Positions 8,339-16,222 of a stretch of 64,000 nt of DNA are shown here, in pieces. Position numbers and translations under genes: made by a program. The stretch covers positions 162,217 to 226,216 of the forward strand of contig JAFWEP010000006.1 of the NCBI GenBank assembly GCA_017512885.1, given 5' to 3'. This DNA is from Erysipelotrichaceae bacterium. Lineage in GTDB: Bacteria; Bacillota_I; Bacilli_A; Erysipelotrichales; Erysipelotrichaceae. The stretch's first letter is position 1. Every line of letters starts with the position of its first letter. The notes beneath the pieces were generated by a model. The model was not told the origin of the DNA. It was given only the letters and a program-made list of their open reading frames with translations, and did not search any database.

Positions 8339-9448
8339 ATGGCAAAGATCGTTGATGTCGAACTGATCCCGATCGCGATCCCCCAGACGTATGAAACGCA
8401 CTGGGCCAACGGTCAGATCAGCGTCGCCAAGCATACCCTGATCAAAGTCATCGCCGAAGACGGTACCTACGGTGTCGGGGAAGCCGTACCGCGTACCGGT
8501 ATCTACGGTGAGACGCAGGAATCCATCCTGCAGGTGCTGCGGGAAGCGATCATCCCGCGCATCCTGGGCATCGATTCCTTCAATACCGAACTGCTCTGGG
8601 AACGCATGAACGAGACCCCGTTCAATTTCGTTGCCAAGGGTACGGTCGATGTCGCTGTCCACGACCTGAACGGCAAGCTACTGGGTGTTCCGACTGCTTA
8701 TCTCTTAGGCGGTGTCTATCGCGAGAGAGTGCCGCTCTGCTGGGTCTCCGGCGGTTCCTGGTTCCCGCATGACTTCATCATCGATGAGACCAAGCGCATC
8801 ATCTCCGAAGGCTACAAGGGCATCAAGCTGAAAGCCGGACACTTCAAGGAAGACGTAGAACTGGCCAAGGAGATCCGCAGCTTCGCACCGGAAGACTTTG
8901 AGATCTACCTCGATCCCAACCAGCTCTACACCCGTGAACAGCTGATGTATGTCGGCGCACACCTCTCCGGTGTCGTCAACGCCATCGAAGAGCCGGTACC
9001 GGCCTGGAACGACGTGACCCGCAAGGAATTCACGGAACGTTACCCGCTGATCCCGCTGCTTTCCGATGAGAGCACCTTCTCGGTCCCGGATACTTACCGT
9101 CAGATGCAGTTAGGGGCTATCAAGCGTCTGGCGATCAAGATCCCGCGCACCGGTTACACGATGTCCAAGAAACTGGTCCATCTGGCCGAATGCAACCACA
9201 TGCAGACCCAGATCTCCACACAGGCCGAGACAGACCTCGGCTGCGCAGCCTGCCTGACCTTCGCTGTTTCCAGCCGTCAGATCAGCCTGCCCTGTGAGAT
9301 CGCCTACTATAAGAAAGGCATGTATCCGAAGTCCCTGTTAGTCGAACCGTTAAAGATCGAAGACGGCTACATGGTCTTCCCGAACAAACCCGGTATCGGT
9401 GTTGATGTCAACTGGGATGTCATCGAAGAATATCGCGTAAACAAATAA
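8339..9448 (+). CDS. Enolase-superfamily enzyme, muconate-lactonizing (MLE) subgroup
   Basis: 369 residues, the usual length for the mandelate-racemase/MLE family. The N-terminal capping domain (about 1-125) is followed by a barrel with the MLE-type KxK base motif in GIKLKAG, metal ligands Asp in LDPNQ, Glu in IEEPVPAWN and Asp in LLSDES, and an opposite-face Lys in LAIKIPRTG. Members abstract the proton alpha to a carboxylate with two Lys residues on opposite faces; known reactions are muconate cycloisomerisation, o-succinylbenzoate synthesis, N-succinylamino-acid racemisation and dipeptide epimerisation. Gene context with an enol-lactonase-like hydrolase, CoA-transferase and thiolase favours a cycloisomerase or racemase acting on an imported carboxylate. 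Reaction not assignable from sequence alone. Confidence 0.88.
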   Translation: MAKIVDVELIPIAIPQTYETHWANGQISVAKHTLIKVIAEDGTYGVGEAVPRTGIYGETQESILQVLREAIIPRILGIDSFNTELLWERMNETPFNFVAKGTVDVAVHDLNGKLLGVPTAYLLGGVYRERVPLCWVSGGSWFPHDFIIDETKRIISEGYKGIKLKAGHFKEDVELAKEIRSFAPEDFEIYLDPNQLYTREQLMYVGAHLSGVVNAIEEPVPAWNDVTRKEFTERYPLIPLLSDESTFSVPDTYRQMQLGAIKRLAIKIPRTGYTMSKKLVHLAECNHMQTQISTQAETDLGCAACLTFAVSSRQISLPCEIAYYKKGMYPKSLLVEPLKIEDGYMVFPNKPGIGVDVNWDVIEEYRVNK

Positions 9449-9469
9449 AAGAAAAGGGAGAAACAAGAA

Positions 9470-10762
9470 ATGCCTATTTTTGGGGAATTACTGGCGCCTT
9501 ACGCTCCGGTCGTCTGTCTGATCATCCTGATCATCACCCTCATCCTCTTCGCTACCGAAGTCTTTAAATCCGGTATCACAGCGATCGCCTGCGGTATCGT
9601 CATGAACCTCTGCGGCTTCATCACCAATGCCGAATTCACTTCCGGCTTCTCGAACACAGTCACCATCTTCTGCTTAGGTATCGCCATGGTTGGTACGGCA
9701 ATGGCCGAGACCGGCTGCGCTTCCTACCTCGGCAAGAAGCTGCTGTCTGTCGTGAAACTCGATGAGAGAGGCACGATCGTCGTCCTGTTCACGCTGGTCG
9801 CGATCCTGTCCGCCTTCCTGAACAACACTTCCTGTGTCGTCATCGGTCTCTACCTCTCCATCGCGATCTGCCAGTCTTCCGAAGGCCGCTTCAAAGTCCG
9901 CAACTTCCTGATGCCGATGGGTATCGCCGGTGTCTGCGGCGGCGGCGCTTCCATGATCGGTTCCACCACTCAGCTGTCCATCGCGGCATTGCTGCCGGAT
10001 ATGGGCTTCGAAATGAAGATGTGGGACCTGGCCAAGCCGGGCGTCATCGTACCGCTGATCTTCATCGTCTGGTACTACTTCTTCGGCTACAACATCATGC
10101 AGAAGACCTTCGACTTCCCGGAACCGGAAAGCATGAAGGATCTGAACTCCAGCGCCCTAAAGGAATTTGATCCAAAGAACTTCAAGGGCTGGATCCCGGC
10201 AATCATCCTGGTCGGCTGTATCGCTCTGACCCTCCTCGGCTGGAACATCGCGATCGTCGGAATGATGGGTATGTGCTTAGCCATCATGACCGGCAGTATC
10301 TCCTTCAAGAGAGCGGTGGAAACGACGGACTGGAACGTCTTCTTCCTGATCGCCGGCGGCGTTGGTTTCGCAGCCGGTGTCAAGAACGCGGGTACCGCGG
10401 ACATGGTCGCCAACTGGATCGTCCGCGTCCTGGGCGCTGCTCCGCCGATCGTCTATCTGGTCATCTTCACGATCCTCTGCGCCATCATGACCAACGTCAT
10501 GACCAACATCGGCACGGCGCTGATCATGACGCCGATCGCGGCTGCGGTCGCGGCACAGGCCGGCTTCAGCGCTTACCCGCTGATCCTCTGCGTCATCTGG
10601 GGCGCCAACATGCCTTACTCCACCCCGGTCGGTGCTTCTCCGATCACCATGACCATGATGGGCGGATACCGATTCAAGGACTACACACGAGTCAATATCA
10701 TCCCGAACATCGTCGCTGCGATCGCATTGGCTCTTCTGACTCCGATCTTCTGGCCGCTTTGA
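9470..10762 (+). CDS. Second SLC13/DASS-type carboxylate transporter
   Basis: 430 residues and about 11 membrane helices. It is a paralogue of the protein at 1050 with the same two half-repeats: SAFLNNTSCVVIGLYLS in the N-half and MTNVMTNIGTALIMTPIAAA in the C-half, the Asn-Thr pairs that define the ion-transporter superfamily binding hairpins. It closes the catabolic operon and is followed at once by a strong terminator. Having two related carriers around one enzyme set suggests two substrates, uptake plus product export, or uptake at different affinities. RBS GGGAGAAAC before ATG 9470. Confidence 0.85.
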   Translation: MPIFGELLAPYAPVVCLIILIITLILFATEVFKSGITAIACGIVMNLCGFITNAEFTSGFSNTVTIFCLGIAMVGTAMAETGCASYLGKKLLSVVKLDERGTIVVLFTLVAILSAFLNNTSCVVIGLYLSIAICQSSEGRFKVRNFLMPMGIAGVCGGGASMIGSTTQLSIAALLPDMGFEMKMWDLAKPGVIVPLIFIVWYYFFGYNIMQKTFDFPEPESMKDLNSSALKEFDPKNFKGWIPAIILVGCIALTLLGWNIAIVGMMGMCLAIMTGSISFKRAVETTDWNVFFLIAGGVGFAAGVKNAGTADMVANWIVRVLGAAPPIVYLVIFTILCAIMTNVMTNIGTALIMTPIAAAVAAQAGFSAYPLILCVIWGANMPYSTPVGASPITMTMMGGYRFKDYTRVNIIPNIVAAIALALLTPIFWPL

Positions 10763-10775
10763 TCTGTAACTGAAG

Positions 10776-10803
10776 GGGTGCTCCGGAAACGGAGCACCCT
10801 GTT
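10776..10803 (+). terminator. Rho-independent terminator of the catabolic operon
   Basis: A perfect 10-bp stem, GGGTGCTCCG/CGGAGCACCC, closes a GAAA loop and is followed by TGTTTCTTT. It lies 14 bases past the second transporter's stop. Confidence 0.9.
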
Positions 10804-10838
10804 TCTTTGCCGCAGAGTTCCGGCAGTGAGGTAACGAT

Positions 10839-11177
10839 ATGTACGAGTATGAAGATTTCAATTTCACCAATGTCACCTGGAAGATGCGTGGCAAGAACGG
10901 TGAGGCATACCTGAACAAAGACGGTCAGGTTTATATCAAGCGGTCCGGCTGGTTCGATACCCCTTACCAGCTGCTGACCCGCGGAGCGACATTGTTTACG
11001 GTGGATGAGGTGGAAGACATCGTCATCAAGGAACCGGGCCTGGCCCGGGGCTACATCGACTTCTTCCCCCGCAACAAGCGTAAAGCCCGGGTCTGGCTGA
11101 CCAATCCCTACCACCTTTCCGTCGCACAGACGATGAAGGAACGCATCGAGGAAAAAAGAAAGAAGTCCGTCAAATGA
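10839..11177 (+). CDS. Small uncharacterised protein, possibly PH-like
   Basis: 112 residues, soluble, with no signal peptide and a very basic C-terminus. The alternating short beta strands (EAYLNKDGQVYIKR, QLLTRGATLFTVDEVEDI, ARGYIDFFP, KARVWLT) ending in an amphipathic helix (YHLSVAQTMKERIEEK) recall bacterial PH-like domains such as DUF4429/bPH, but the resemblance is only in pattern. It overlaps the thioesterase by four bases (ATGA), which indicates translational coupling. I do not recognise a specific family. Confidence 0.75.
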   Translation: MYEYEDFNFTNVTWKMRGKNGEAYLNKDGQVYIKRSGWFDTPYQLLTRGATLFTVDEVEDIVIKEPGLARGYIDFFPRNKRKARVWLTNPYHLSVAQTMKERIEEKRKKSVK

Positions 11178-11593
11178 TCGATCTGCAGAAAGTGATGGAT
11201 TCCCGCAACAACGCCCATTCCTTCCGCAATCTGATCGGGATCCGGCTGGTCGAACTGAAAGAAGGGGAAGCCCGCTGTGAACTGAAGATCACCTCCTGGC
11301 TGGAGAATCAGATCCATTCGGTGGCGGGCGGCTGTCACTACGCGATCGCTGACTCGGCAGCCGGAGCGGTCTGTGCCGCGACCGGCATCAAAGCTACGAC
11401 GGTCAGCGCGGATTTCCACTATCTGCGCCCCGGCATTCGCTGCGAAAAACTCATCTGCACTGCTAAAGAGATCAAACACGGCAAGCGGCTGAGCGTCATC
11501 TCCACAGAAATCCGTGATCAGGATGATCGGCTCCTGAGCACCGGGATCTTTACCTTTGCCTATCTGAATGAGCCGATCGATTACCTGGACTAA
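11174..11593 (+). CDS. PaaI-type hotdog-fold acyl-CoA thioesterase
   Basis: 139 residues, the size of a single hotdog domain. The segment NQIHSVAGGCHYAIADSAAGA fits the PaaI/YdiI pattern, in which a central helix carries the catalytic acid (here an Asp in IADSA) over the substrate; the following strand TTVSADFHYLRPG is typical of the family. It would hydrolyse an acyl- or aryl-CoA, releasing CoA, and might relieve CoA trapped in dead-end intermediates of the neighbouring pathway. It starts inside the end of the preceding gene. Confidence 0.88.
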   Translation: MIDLQKVMDSRNNAHSFRNLIGIRLVELKEGEARCELKITSWLENQIHSVAGGCHYAIADSAAGAVCAATGIKATTVSADFHYLRPGIRCEKLICTAKEIKHGKRLSVISTEIRDQDDRLLSTGIFTFAYLNEPIDYLD

Positions 11594-11616
11594 ACAAGGA
11601 AAGAAAGAGAGAAGCA

Positions 11617-12294
11617 ATGTATACCTGTGCCCACTGCACGGTCAAAGGCTGCCGTGTAAAAGAAACTGAGAGACCCCTGCCGAAGAACTGCCCGATGGTC
11701 GTCCATCCGGAGATGACCGGGACCGTGCAGCCGGAATACTTTGATGAAAAAGACCACGAGCTCTATGTCCATTCCTCCGAGATCGAAGCCCTCGGTTACG
11801 GGAACTGGCCGCGTATCCGGGAGATCGTGGAGCTCTGCTATATGATGAACTGGAAGAAGGTCGGTCTGGCTTTCTGCGGCGGTCTGGCGGACGAAGGCCG
11901 CCGGGCGGCGGACATCTTCCGTAAGAATGGCCTGGAAGTCGTCTCCGTGATGTGCAAGACCGGTCACTGCGAGAAGGAGCAGGTCGGCATCCCGGTGGAA
12001 CATCGGCTGCGCAAGTCGCTGGATTCCTGGGAATCGATGTGCAATCCGGTCATGCAGGCCAAACTGCTGAATGAACAGAAGGTCGACTTCGCGGTCGTCT
12101 GCGGACTCTGCGTCGGCCATGACACCCTCTTCTACAAGTACATCGAAGCCCCGGTCACCACCCTCATCACCAAGGACCGTCTGCTGGGTCATAACCCGGT
12201 CCAGGCGCTCTATGTCAACGGCATGTATATGGACCGCCGGGTCTACCGGGATCTCGATCCCAGTACTCCGCAGTATCCCCAAAAGGAGAACTGA
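11617..12294 (+). CDS. DUF1847 family metal-binding protein
   Basis: 225 residues beginning with the cysteine pattern CAHCTVKGC and KNCPM, and continuing with VGLAFCGGLADEGRRAADIF, CKTGHCEKEQ, SMCNPVMQAKLLN and VVCGLCVGHDTLF. This set of conserved Cys/His positions matches DUF1847, a family thought to bind metal and common in anaerobes, often near reductases or methyltransferases. No biochemical role is established. It is three bases from the flavin/FeS reductase that follows, so it may assist or sense the redox state of that enzyme. Confidence 0.82.
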   Translation: MYTCAHCTVKGCRVKETERPLPKNCPMVVHPEMTGTVQPEYFDEKDHELYVHSSEIEALGYGNWPRIREIVELCYMMNWKKVGLAFCGGLADEGRRAADIFRKNGLEVVSVMCKTGHCEKEQVGIPVEHRLRKSLDSWESMCNPVMQAKLLNEQKVDFAVVCGLCVGHDTLFYKYIEAPVTTLITKDRLLGHNPVQALYVNGMYMDRRVYRDLDPSTPQYPQKEN

Positions 12295-12297
12295 ACG

Positions 12298-14244
12298 ATG
12301 GAATATCCGCATCTCTTCACTCCGCTCACCATCGGCAGTACGACTGTGAAGAACCGTATCTTCATGTCGCCGATGACGACCAATCTCTGTGATACGCAAA
12401 ACCATGTGACAGAGGAAGTGATCGCCTACTATGAAGCCAGAGCGAAAGGCGGTGTCGGACTGATCACGGTGGAAGGCGCCATGGTCACCGAGAAGTCGCA
12501 CTACCGCGGACTGACCAATCTCGGTCTCTATGATGATTCCCAGATCCCGATGGTCGCAAAGTTGGCTGAGAGCATCCACCGCTATGACTGCAAGGCGGTC
12601 GTGCAGCTGCTGCACGGCGGACCGGCCTGTCTGCCCAAAGACAATGACGGGATGATCCCATGGGCGGCTTCGCCGATCGCCATCCGGACCGGCTGGCTGG
12701 CCGGGATCGTGCCTAATGAGATGCCGTCTGAGATCGTGAAAAAGACCGTACAGGAGTTTGCGGCGGCTGCCGAAAGGGCGAAAAAAGCCGGTCTGGACGG
12801 GGTGGAGATTCATGCCTGTCACCGGCACGGTCTGATCGGTTCCTTCCTCTCTCAGCTCTCCAACAAGCGTGTCGATGAATACGGCGGCAATGTCGACGGA
12901 CGTCTGCGTTTCCTGCTGGAAGTGATCCGGGAGACCCGGAAACGCTGTGGAAAGGACTTCCTGATCTTTGTGCGGCTGTCGTTGGAAGAGTTGGAATACG
13001 GCGGACAGTCCCTGATCGAAGGTATGCATATTGCGCAGGAAGTGGAGAGAGCCGGAGCGGACTTCATTCACTTCTCCCGCGGTACGACCGAGACTTTCTG
13101 GATCACCACCCCGCCTTCCGGTTCCCCCAAGGCCTTACATTCGCAACTGGCCAAAGAGATGAGGCAGGCTCTGCATATCCCTTATGGGGTCGTCGGACGC
13201 ATCTCCGAGCCCTGGATCGGGGAGCTGGTCCTGGAACAGAAGCGGGCGGATGCCGTCTACATTGGCAGGGCCCTGCTCTGTGATCCGGAATTCCCCAACA
13301 AAGCCCGGGAAGGCAGGAGTGAAGCGATCCGGACCTGCATCGGCTGCACCGACTGCATCGGCCGGGTGACCGGACCGGTCATCCACTGCGCGATCAACCC
13401 GGAAAGCGCCCGGGAGACCGTTAAACTGCAGAAAGCGGAACATCCGAAGAAGGTGCTGGTCGTCGGCGGTGGTCCCGGCGGACTGCAGGCAGCAGCCGTA
13501 CTGGCGAAGCGCGGCCATCAGGTCACGCTGGCGGAGCAGGAACCCCACCTCGGCGGCAACATGCAGACAGCGGGCATCCCCAACGGCAAGGAAGACCTGC
13601 TGAACGGGGTACGCTCTCTGATCTACGCGGCCAAAGAGGCCGGTGCCGATCTGCAGTGTGACACAAAGGTCGACCGCACTTATCTGCAGACGCACGACAT
13701 CGACGAAGTCGTACTGGCTTCCGGCGCTCTGCCGCTGTTGCCGCGTTTCTTAAACGGACAGGCCGTCTCGGCTCTGGATATCCTGAAAGGGAAAGCCTCC
13801 AGCGGCCGCAATATCGTAGTGATCGGCGGCGGTTCCGTCGGCTGTGAGACAGCGGATTTTCTGATCCATCCCCGGAATGACTACAATGTCAGCGGCAAGA
13901 AGGTGACCATCCTGGAACTGACCGCGAACATCGCGGCCGATGACCGTTCCTATCAGCGTACCCTGCTGATGGAGCGGCTGATCGCCAAGGGCTGTGTGAT
14001 CATTACCGGCGCGGAAGTTACGGAAGTCGGAGAGCGCTGCGTGACCTACCGCAAGGATGGCGAGCTGCATACCCTGGAGGATGTCGATACGGTCGTGGCA
14101 GCCGTCGGTCTTTTCAGCGATACCTCGCTGCAGAAAGATCTGGAAGAACTGCGGATCCCGTATCATACGATCGGGGATGCGAAAAGACCGCGCCGGATCA
14201 CCGATGCGGTCAGCGAAGCGCAGACAGTCGCCGAAACGATCTGA
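12298..14244 (+). CDS. Old-yellow-enzyme/2,4-dienoyl-CoA reductase family oxidoreductase
   Basis: 648 residues with the three-part plan of FadH, BaiCD/BaiH and trimethylamine dehydrogenase. Residues 1-~340 are an FMN TIM barrel (HRHGLIGSFLSQLSNKRVDE for the active-site helix, SRGTTETFW). A 4Fe-4S site follows at about 350-370 (CIGCTDC then IHC). The C-terminal half binds FAD/NAD(P) (VLVVGGGPGGLQAAAVLA and IVVIGGGSVGCETADF). Such enzymes reduce activated C=C bonds of enoates or dienoyl-CoAs. The cluster spacing here is CX2CX2CX10C, one residue shorter in two gaps than the CX2CX3CX11C of FadH. It may perform the reductive step of the CoA pathway upstream. Confidence 0.9.
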   Translation: MEYPHLFTPLTIGSTTVKNRIFMSPMTTNLCDTQNHVTEEVIAYYEARAKGGVGLITVEGAMVTEKSHYRGLTNLGLYDDSQIPMVAKLAESIHRYDCKAVVQLLHGGPACLPKDNDGMIPWAASPIAIRTGWLAGIVPNEMPSEIVKKTVQEFAAAAERAKKAGLDGVEIHACHRHGLIGSFLSQLSNKRVDEYGGNVDGRLRFLLEVIRETRKRCGKDFLIFVRLSLEELEYGGQSLIEGMHIAQEVERAGADFIHFSRGTTETFWITTPPSGSPKALHSQLAKEMRQALHIPYGVVGRISEPWIGELVLEQKRADAVYIGRALLCDPEFPNKAREGRSEAIRTCIGCTDCIGRVTGPVIHCAINPESARETVKLQKAEHPKKVLVVGGGPGGLQAAAVLAKRGHQVTLAEQEPHLGGNMQTAGIPNGKEDLLNGVRSLIYAAKEAGADLQCDTKVDRTYLQTHDIDEVVLASGALPLLPRFLNGQAVSALDILKGKASSGRNIVVIGGGSVGCETADFLIHPRNDYNVSGKKVTILELTANIAADDRSYQRTLLMERLIAKGCVIITGAEVTEVGERCVTYRKDGELHTLEDVDTVVAAVGLFSDTSLQKDLEELRIPYHTIGDAKRPRRITDAVSEAQTVAETI

Positions 14245-14247
14245 CAG

Positions 14248-14280
14248 ACAGCAGCCGGTCCTGCCGGCCGCTGTTTTCTA
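14248..14280 (+). terminator. Terminator after the flavin/FeS reductase
   Basis: The stem CAGCAGCCGG/CCGGCCGCTG has one A-C mismatch and a five-base loop, then TTTTCTA. It lies directly behind the reductase stop. Confidence 0.8.
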
Positions 14281-14393
14281 TAAAGAAATCTGTGACAGTT
14301 ATTGGTTTCCCAAATGAACTCCCACGGAAAAATGTTGTATGATATATCTGCATGAATATATGCTGAATTTGCATGAATACGAAAGGAAAAAAT

Positions 14394-14969
14394 ATGTCCA
14401 AGAAACCCGTATTTGTTGAGATCTCTGCCCGCCACGTCCATGTATCCCAGGAAGACCTGGAAGTCCTCTTCGGCAAAGGTCATGAACTGACACCGATGAA
14501 GGATCTGTCTCAGCCCGGTCAGTATGCTTCTGAAGAAAAAGTGACCATCGTCGGCCGCAAGGCCAGCCTCAGCGCCCGTATCCTCGGTCCGGTCCGCAAG
14601 GCTTCACAGGTCGAAGTTTCCCTGACTGAAGCCCGCCAGCTGGGTGAAAAAGCCCTGGTCCGGGAATCCGGTGATCTCGCCGGCACCTCCGGCATCAAGC
14701 TGGTCGGTCCCTGCGGTGAAGTCGAACTGAAGGAAGGTCTGATCGCGGCCAAGCGTCATATCCATATGACTCCGGCCGATGCCGAATACTATGAAGTCGA
14801 GAACGGGCAGAACGTCAAGGTCCGCATCGAGAGCGATGGACGCTCGCTGATCTTCGATGATGTCGTCGTCCGTGTTTCTCCAAGCTACGCTTTAGCGATG
14901 CATATCGATACCGATGAAGCGAATGCTGCCGGTCTCAGTGGCAGCACGGAAGGGGAACTGATCAAATGA
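14394..14969 (+). CDS. pduL: PduL-type phosphotransacylase
   Basis: 191 residues from ATG 14394, chosen because AAAGGA (14382-14387) lies seven bases before it; the in-frame ATG at 14373 has no such site. The two duplicated barrel halves carry the zinc-binding signatures ISARHVHVS and AKRHIHMTPADAE. PduL converts acyl-CoA plus phosphate to acyl-phosphate and is unrelated to classical Pta. No bacterial-microcompartment shell genes or encapsulation peptide-like N-terminus are seen, so this looks like a housekeeping form. It overlaps acetate kinase by four bases, forming an acetyl-CoA to acetate plus ATP module. Confidence 0.95.
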   Translation: MSKKPVFVEISARHVHVSQEDLEVLFGKGHELTPMKDLSQPGQYASEEKVTIVGRKASLSARILGPVRKASQVEVSLTEARQLGEKALVRESGDLAGTSGIKLVGPCGEVELKEGLIAAKRHIHMTPADAEYYEVENGQNVKVRIESDGRSLIFDDVVVRVSPSYALAMHIDTDEANAAGLSGSTEGELIK

Positions 14970-16159
14970 GCAAGGTCATTGCGATCAACTCGGGAAGTTC
15001 TTCCCTGAAGTTCCAGCTCTTCCAGATGCCGGAAGAGAAGGTCCTGACCTCCGGCAATGCCGAGAGGATCGGTCTGGAGATGGGCATCTTTACGATCAAG
15101 GTCGGAGATGAGAAGATCTCCAGAGAACTGCCTCTGCCGGATCATAAGACGGCAGTCAACACCCTGCTGGATGCCCTGGTCCATTACGGCATCGTCAAGG
15201 ATCTGAAAGAGATCGAAGCAGCCGGACATCGTATCGTCCAGGGCGGCGCTTACTTTGATCAGTCCGTCGAAGTCGATGAGGACGTCGTAGCCAAGGTCGA
15301 TGAGCTCTGTGAACTGGCTCCGCTGCACAACCCGGCTCACCTGGTCTGCTACCGGGCTTTCCGGGAGATCCTGCCGGAGATCCGTCACGTCTTCGTCTTC
15401 GATACGGCTTTCCATCAGACGATGGGTCCGGAGAGCTACCTCTTCCCGGTGCCCTTCGAATGGTACAAGGACTACAAGATCCGCCGCTACGGTGCCCACG
15501 GCACTTCTCATCAGTATGTCGCCAAACGGGCGGCAGAACTGATGGGGAAGGATATCGCCGATATCAACCTCATCACCTGCCATCTGGGCAACGGTGCTTC
15601 CATTTCTGCCGTCAAGGGCGGCAAGTGCATCAACACCTCCATGGGTCTGACTCCGCTGGGAGGCATCATGATGGGTTCCCGTTCCGGCGATATCGATCCC
15701 ACCGTCGTCTTCTATATGATGAAGAAACTGAACTGCACGCCCGATGAGATGGATGTCTATCTCAATAAGAAGAGCGGCATGTTAGGGGTGTCGGGGATCT
15801 CTTCCGATGCCAGAGATGTTGCGGAAGCCGCCAAGAACGGCAACAAGCGTGCCGTCATCACCCAGGAGCTCTACGTCAACCGGGTCATCAACGTGGTCGG
15901 CGGCTATGCCATGCAGCTGGGTCATGTCGACGGCATCGTCTTCACCGCAGGTCTCGGCGAGAACGATACCTACATCCGTCAGGAGATCCTGAAACACCTG
16001 GAAGAAGGCATGTCTCTGAAGATCGACTACGATCTCAATGCGGTCACCCGCAGGGAAGAAAAGATCTCCCTGCCCGAAAGCAAGGTCGAGGTCTATGTCA
16101 TCCCGACCAACGAGGAACTGATGATCGTCCGGGATACGGTCCGGATCCTGGGACTCTGA
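14966..16159 (+). CDS. ackA: Acetate kinase
   Basis: 397 residues, the normal length. Start MSKVIAINSGSSSLKFQLF and the motifs VFDTAFHQTM, YGAHGTSHQYV, HLGNGASISAV, GLTPLGGIMMGSRSGDIDP and VFTAGLGEND are the acetokinase signatures around the phosphate- and acetate-binding pockets. It phosphorylates ADP from acetyl-phosphate produced by the PduL encoded just upstream, giving substrate-level ATP. The four-base overlap with pduL implies coupled translation. Confidence 0.98.
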   Translation: MSKVIAINSGSSSLKFQLFQMPEEKVLTSGNAERIGLEMGIFTIKVGDEKISRELPLPDHKTAVNTLLDALVHYGIVKDLKEIEAAGHRIVQGGAYFDQSVEVDEDVVAKVDELCELAPLHNPAHLVCYRAFREILPEIRHVFVFDTAFHQTMGPESYLFPVPFEWYKDYKIRRYGAHGTSHQYVAKRAAELMGKDIADINLITCHLGNGASISAVKGGKCINTSMGLTPLGGIMMGSRSGDIDPTVVFYMMKKLNCTPDEMDVYLNKKSGMLGVSGISSDARDVAEAAKNGNKRAVITQELYVNRVINVVGGYAMQLGHVDGIVFTAGLGENDTYIRQEILKHLEEGMSLKIDYDLNAVTRREEKISLPESKVEVYVIPTNEELMIVRDTVRILGL

Positions 16160-16169
16160 ATTCACAGCT

Positions 16170-16190
16170 AAGCAGCTTCGGCTGCTTTTC
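16170..16190 (+). terminator. Terminator of pduL-ackA
   Basis: AAGCAGC-TTCG-GCTGCTT stem-loop followed by TTCC, ten bases after the ackA stop. Confidence 0.85.
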
Positions 16191-16222
16191 CTTTGGTAGA
16201 ATAAAAGAAAAAGGAGATCCCC

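Noticed and set aside
11590..13071. 493-codon minus-strand open frame across DUF1847 and the OYE gene
   Set aside because: His/Arg/Asp-rich, low-complexity translation typical of antisense frames; the plus strand carries two recognisable families.
12298..14244. Bile-acid 7-dehydroxylation (bai) operon
   Set aside because: CoA-transferase and BaiCD/BaiH-like reductase families are present, but baiB-, baiE- and baiA-like genes are not, and the MLE/thiolase/SLC13 set does not belong to bai.
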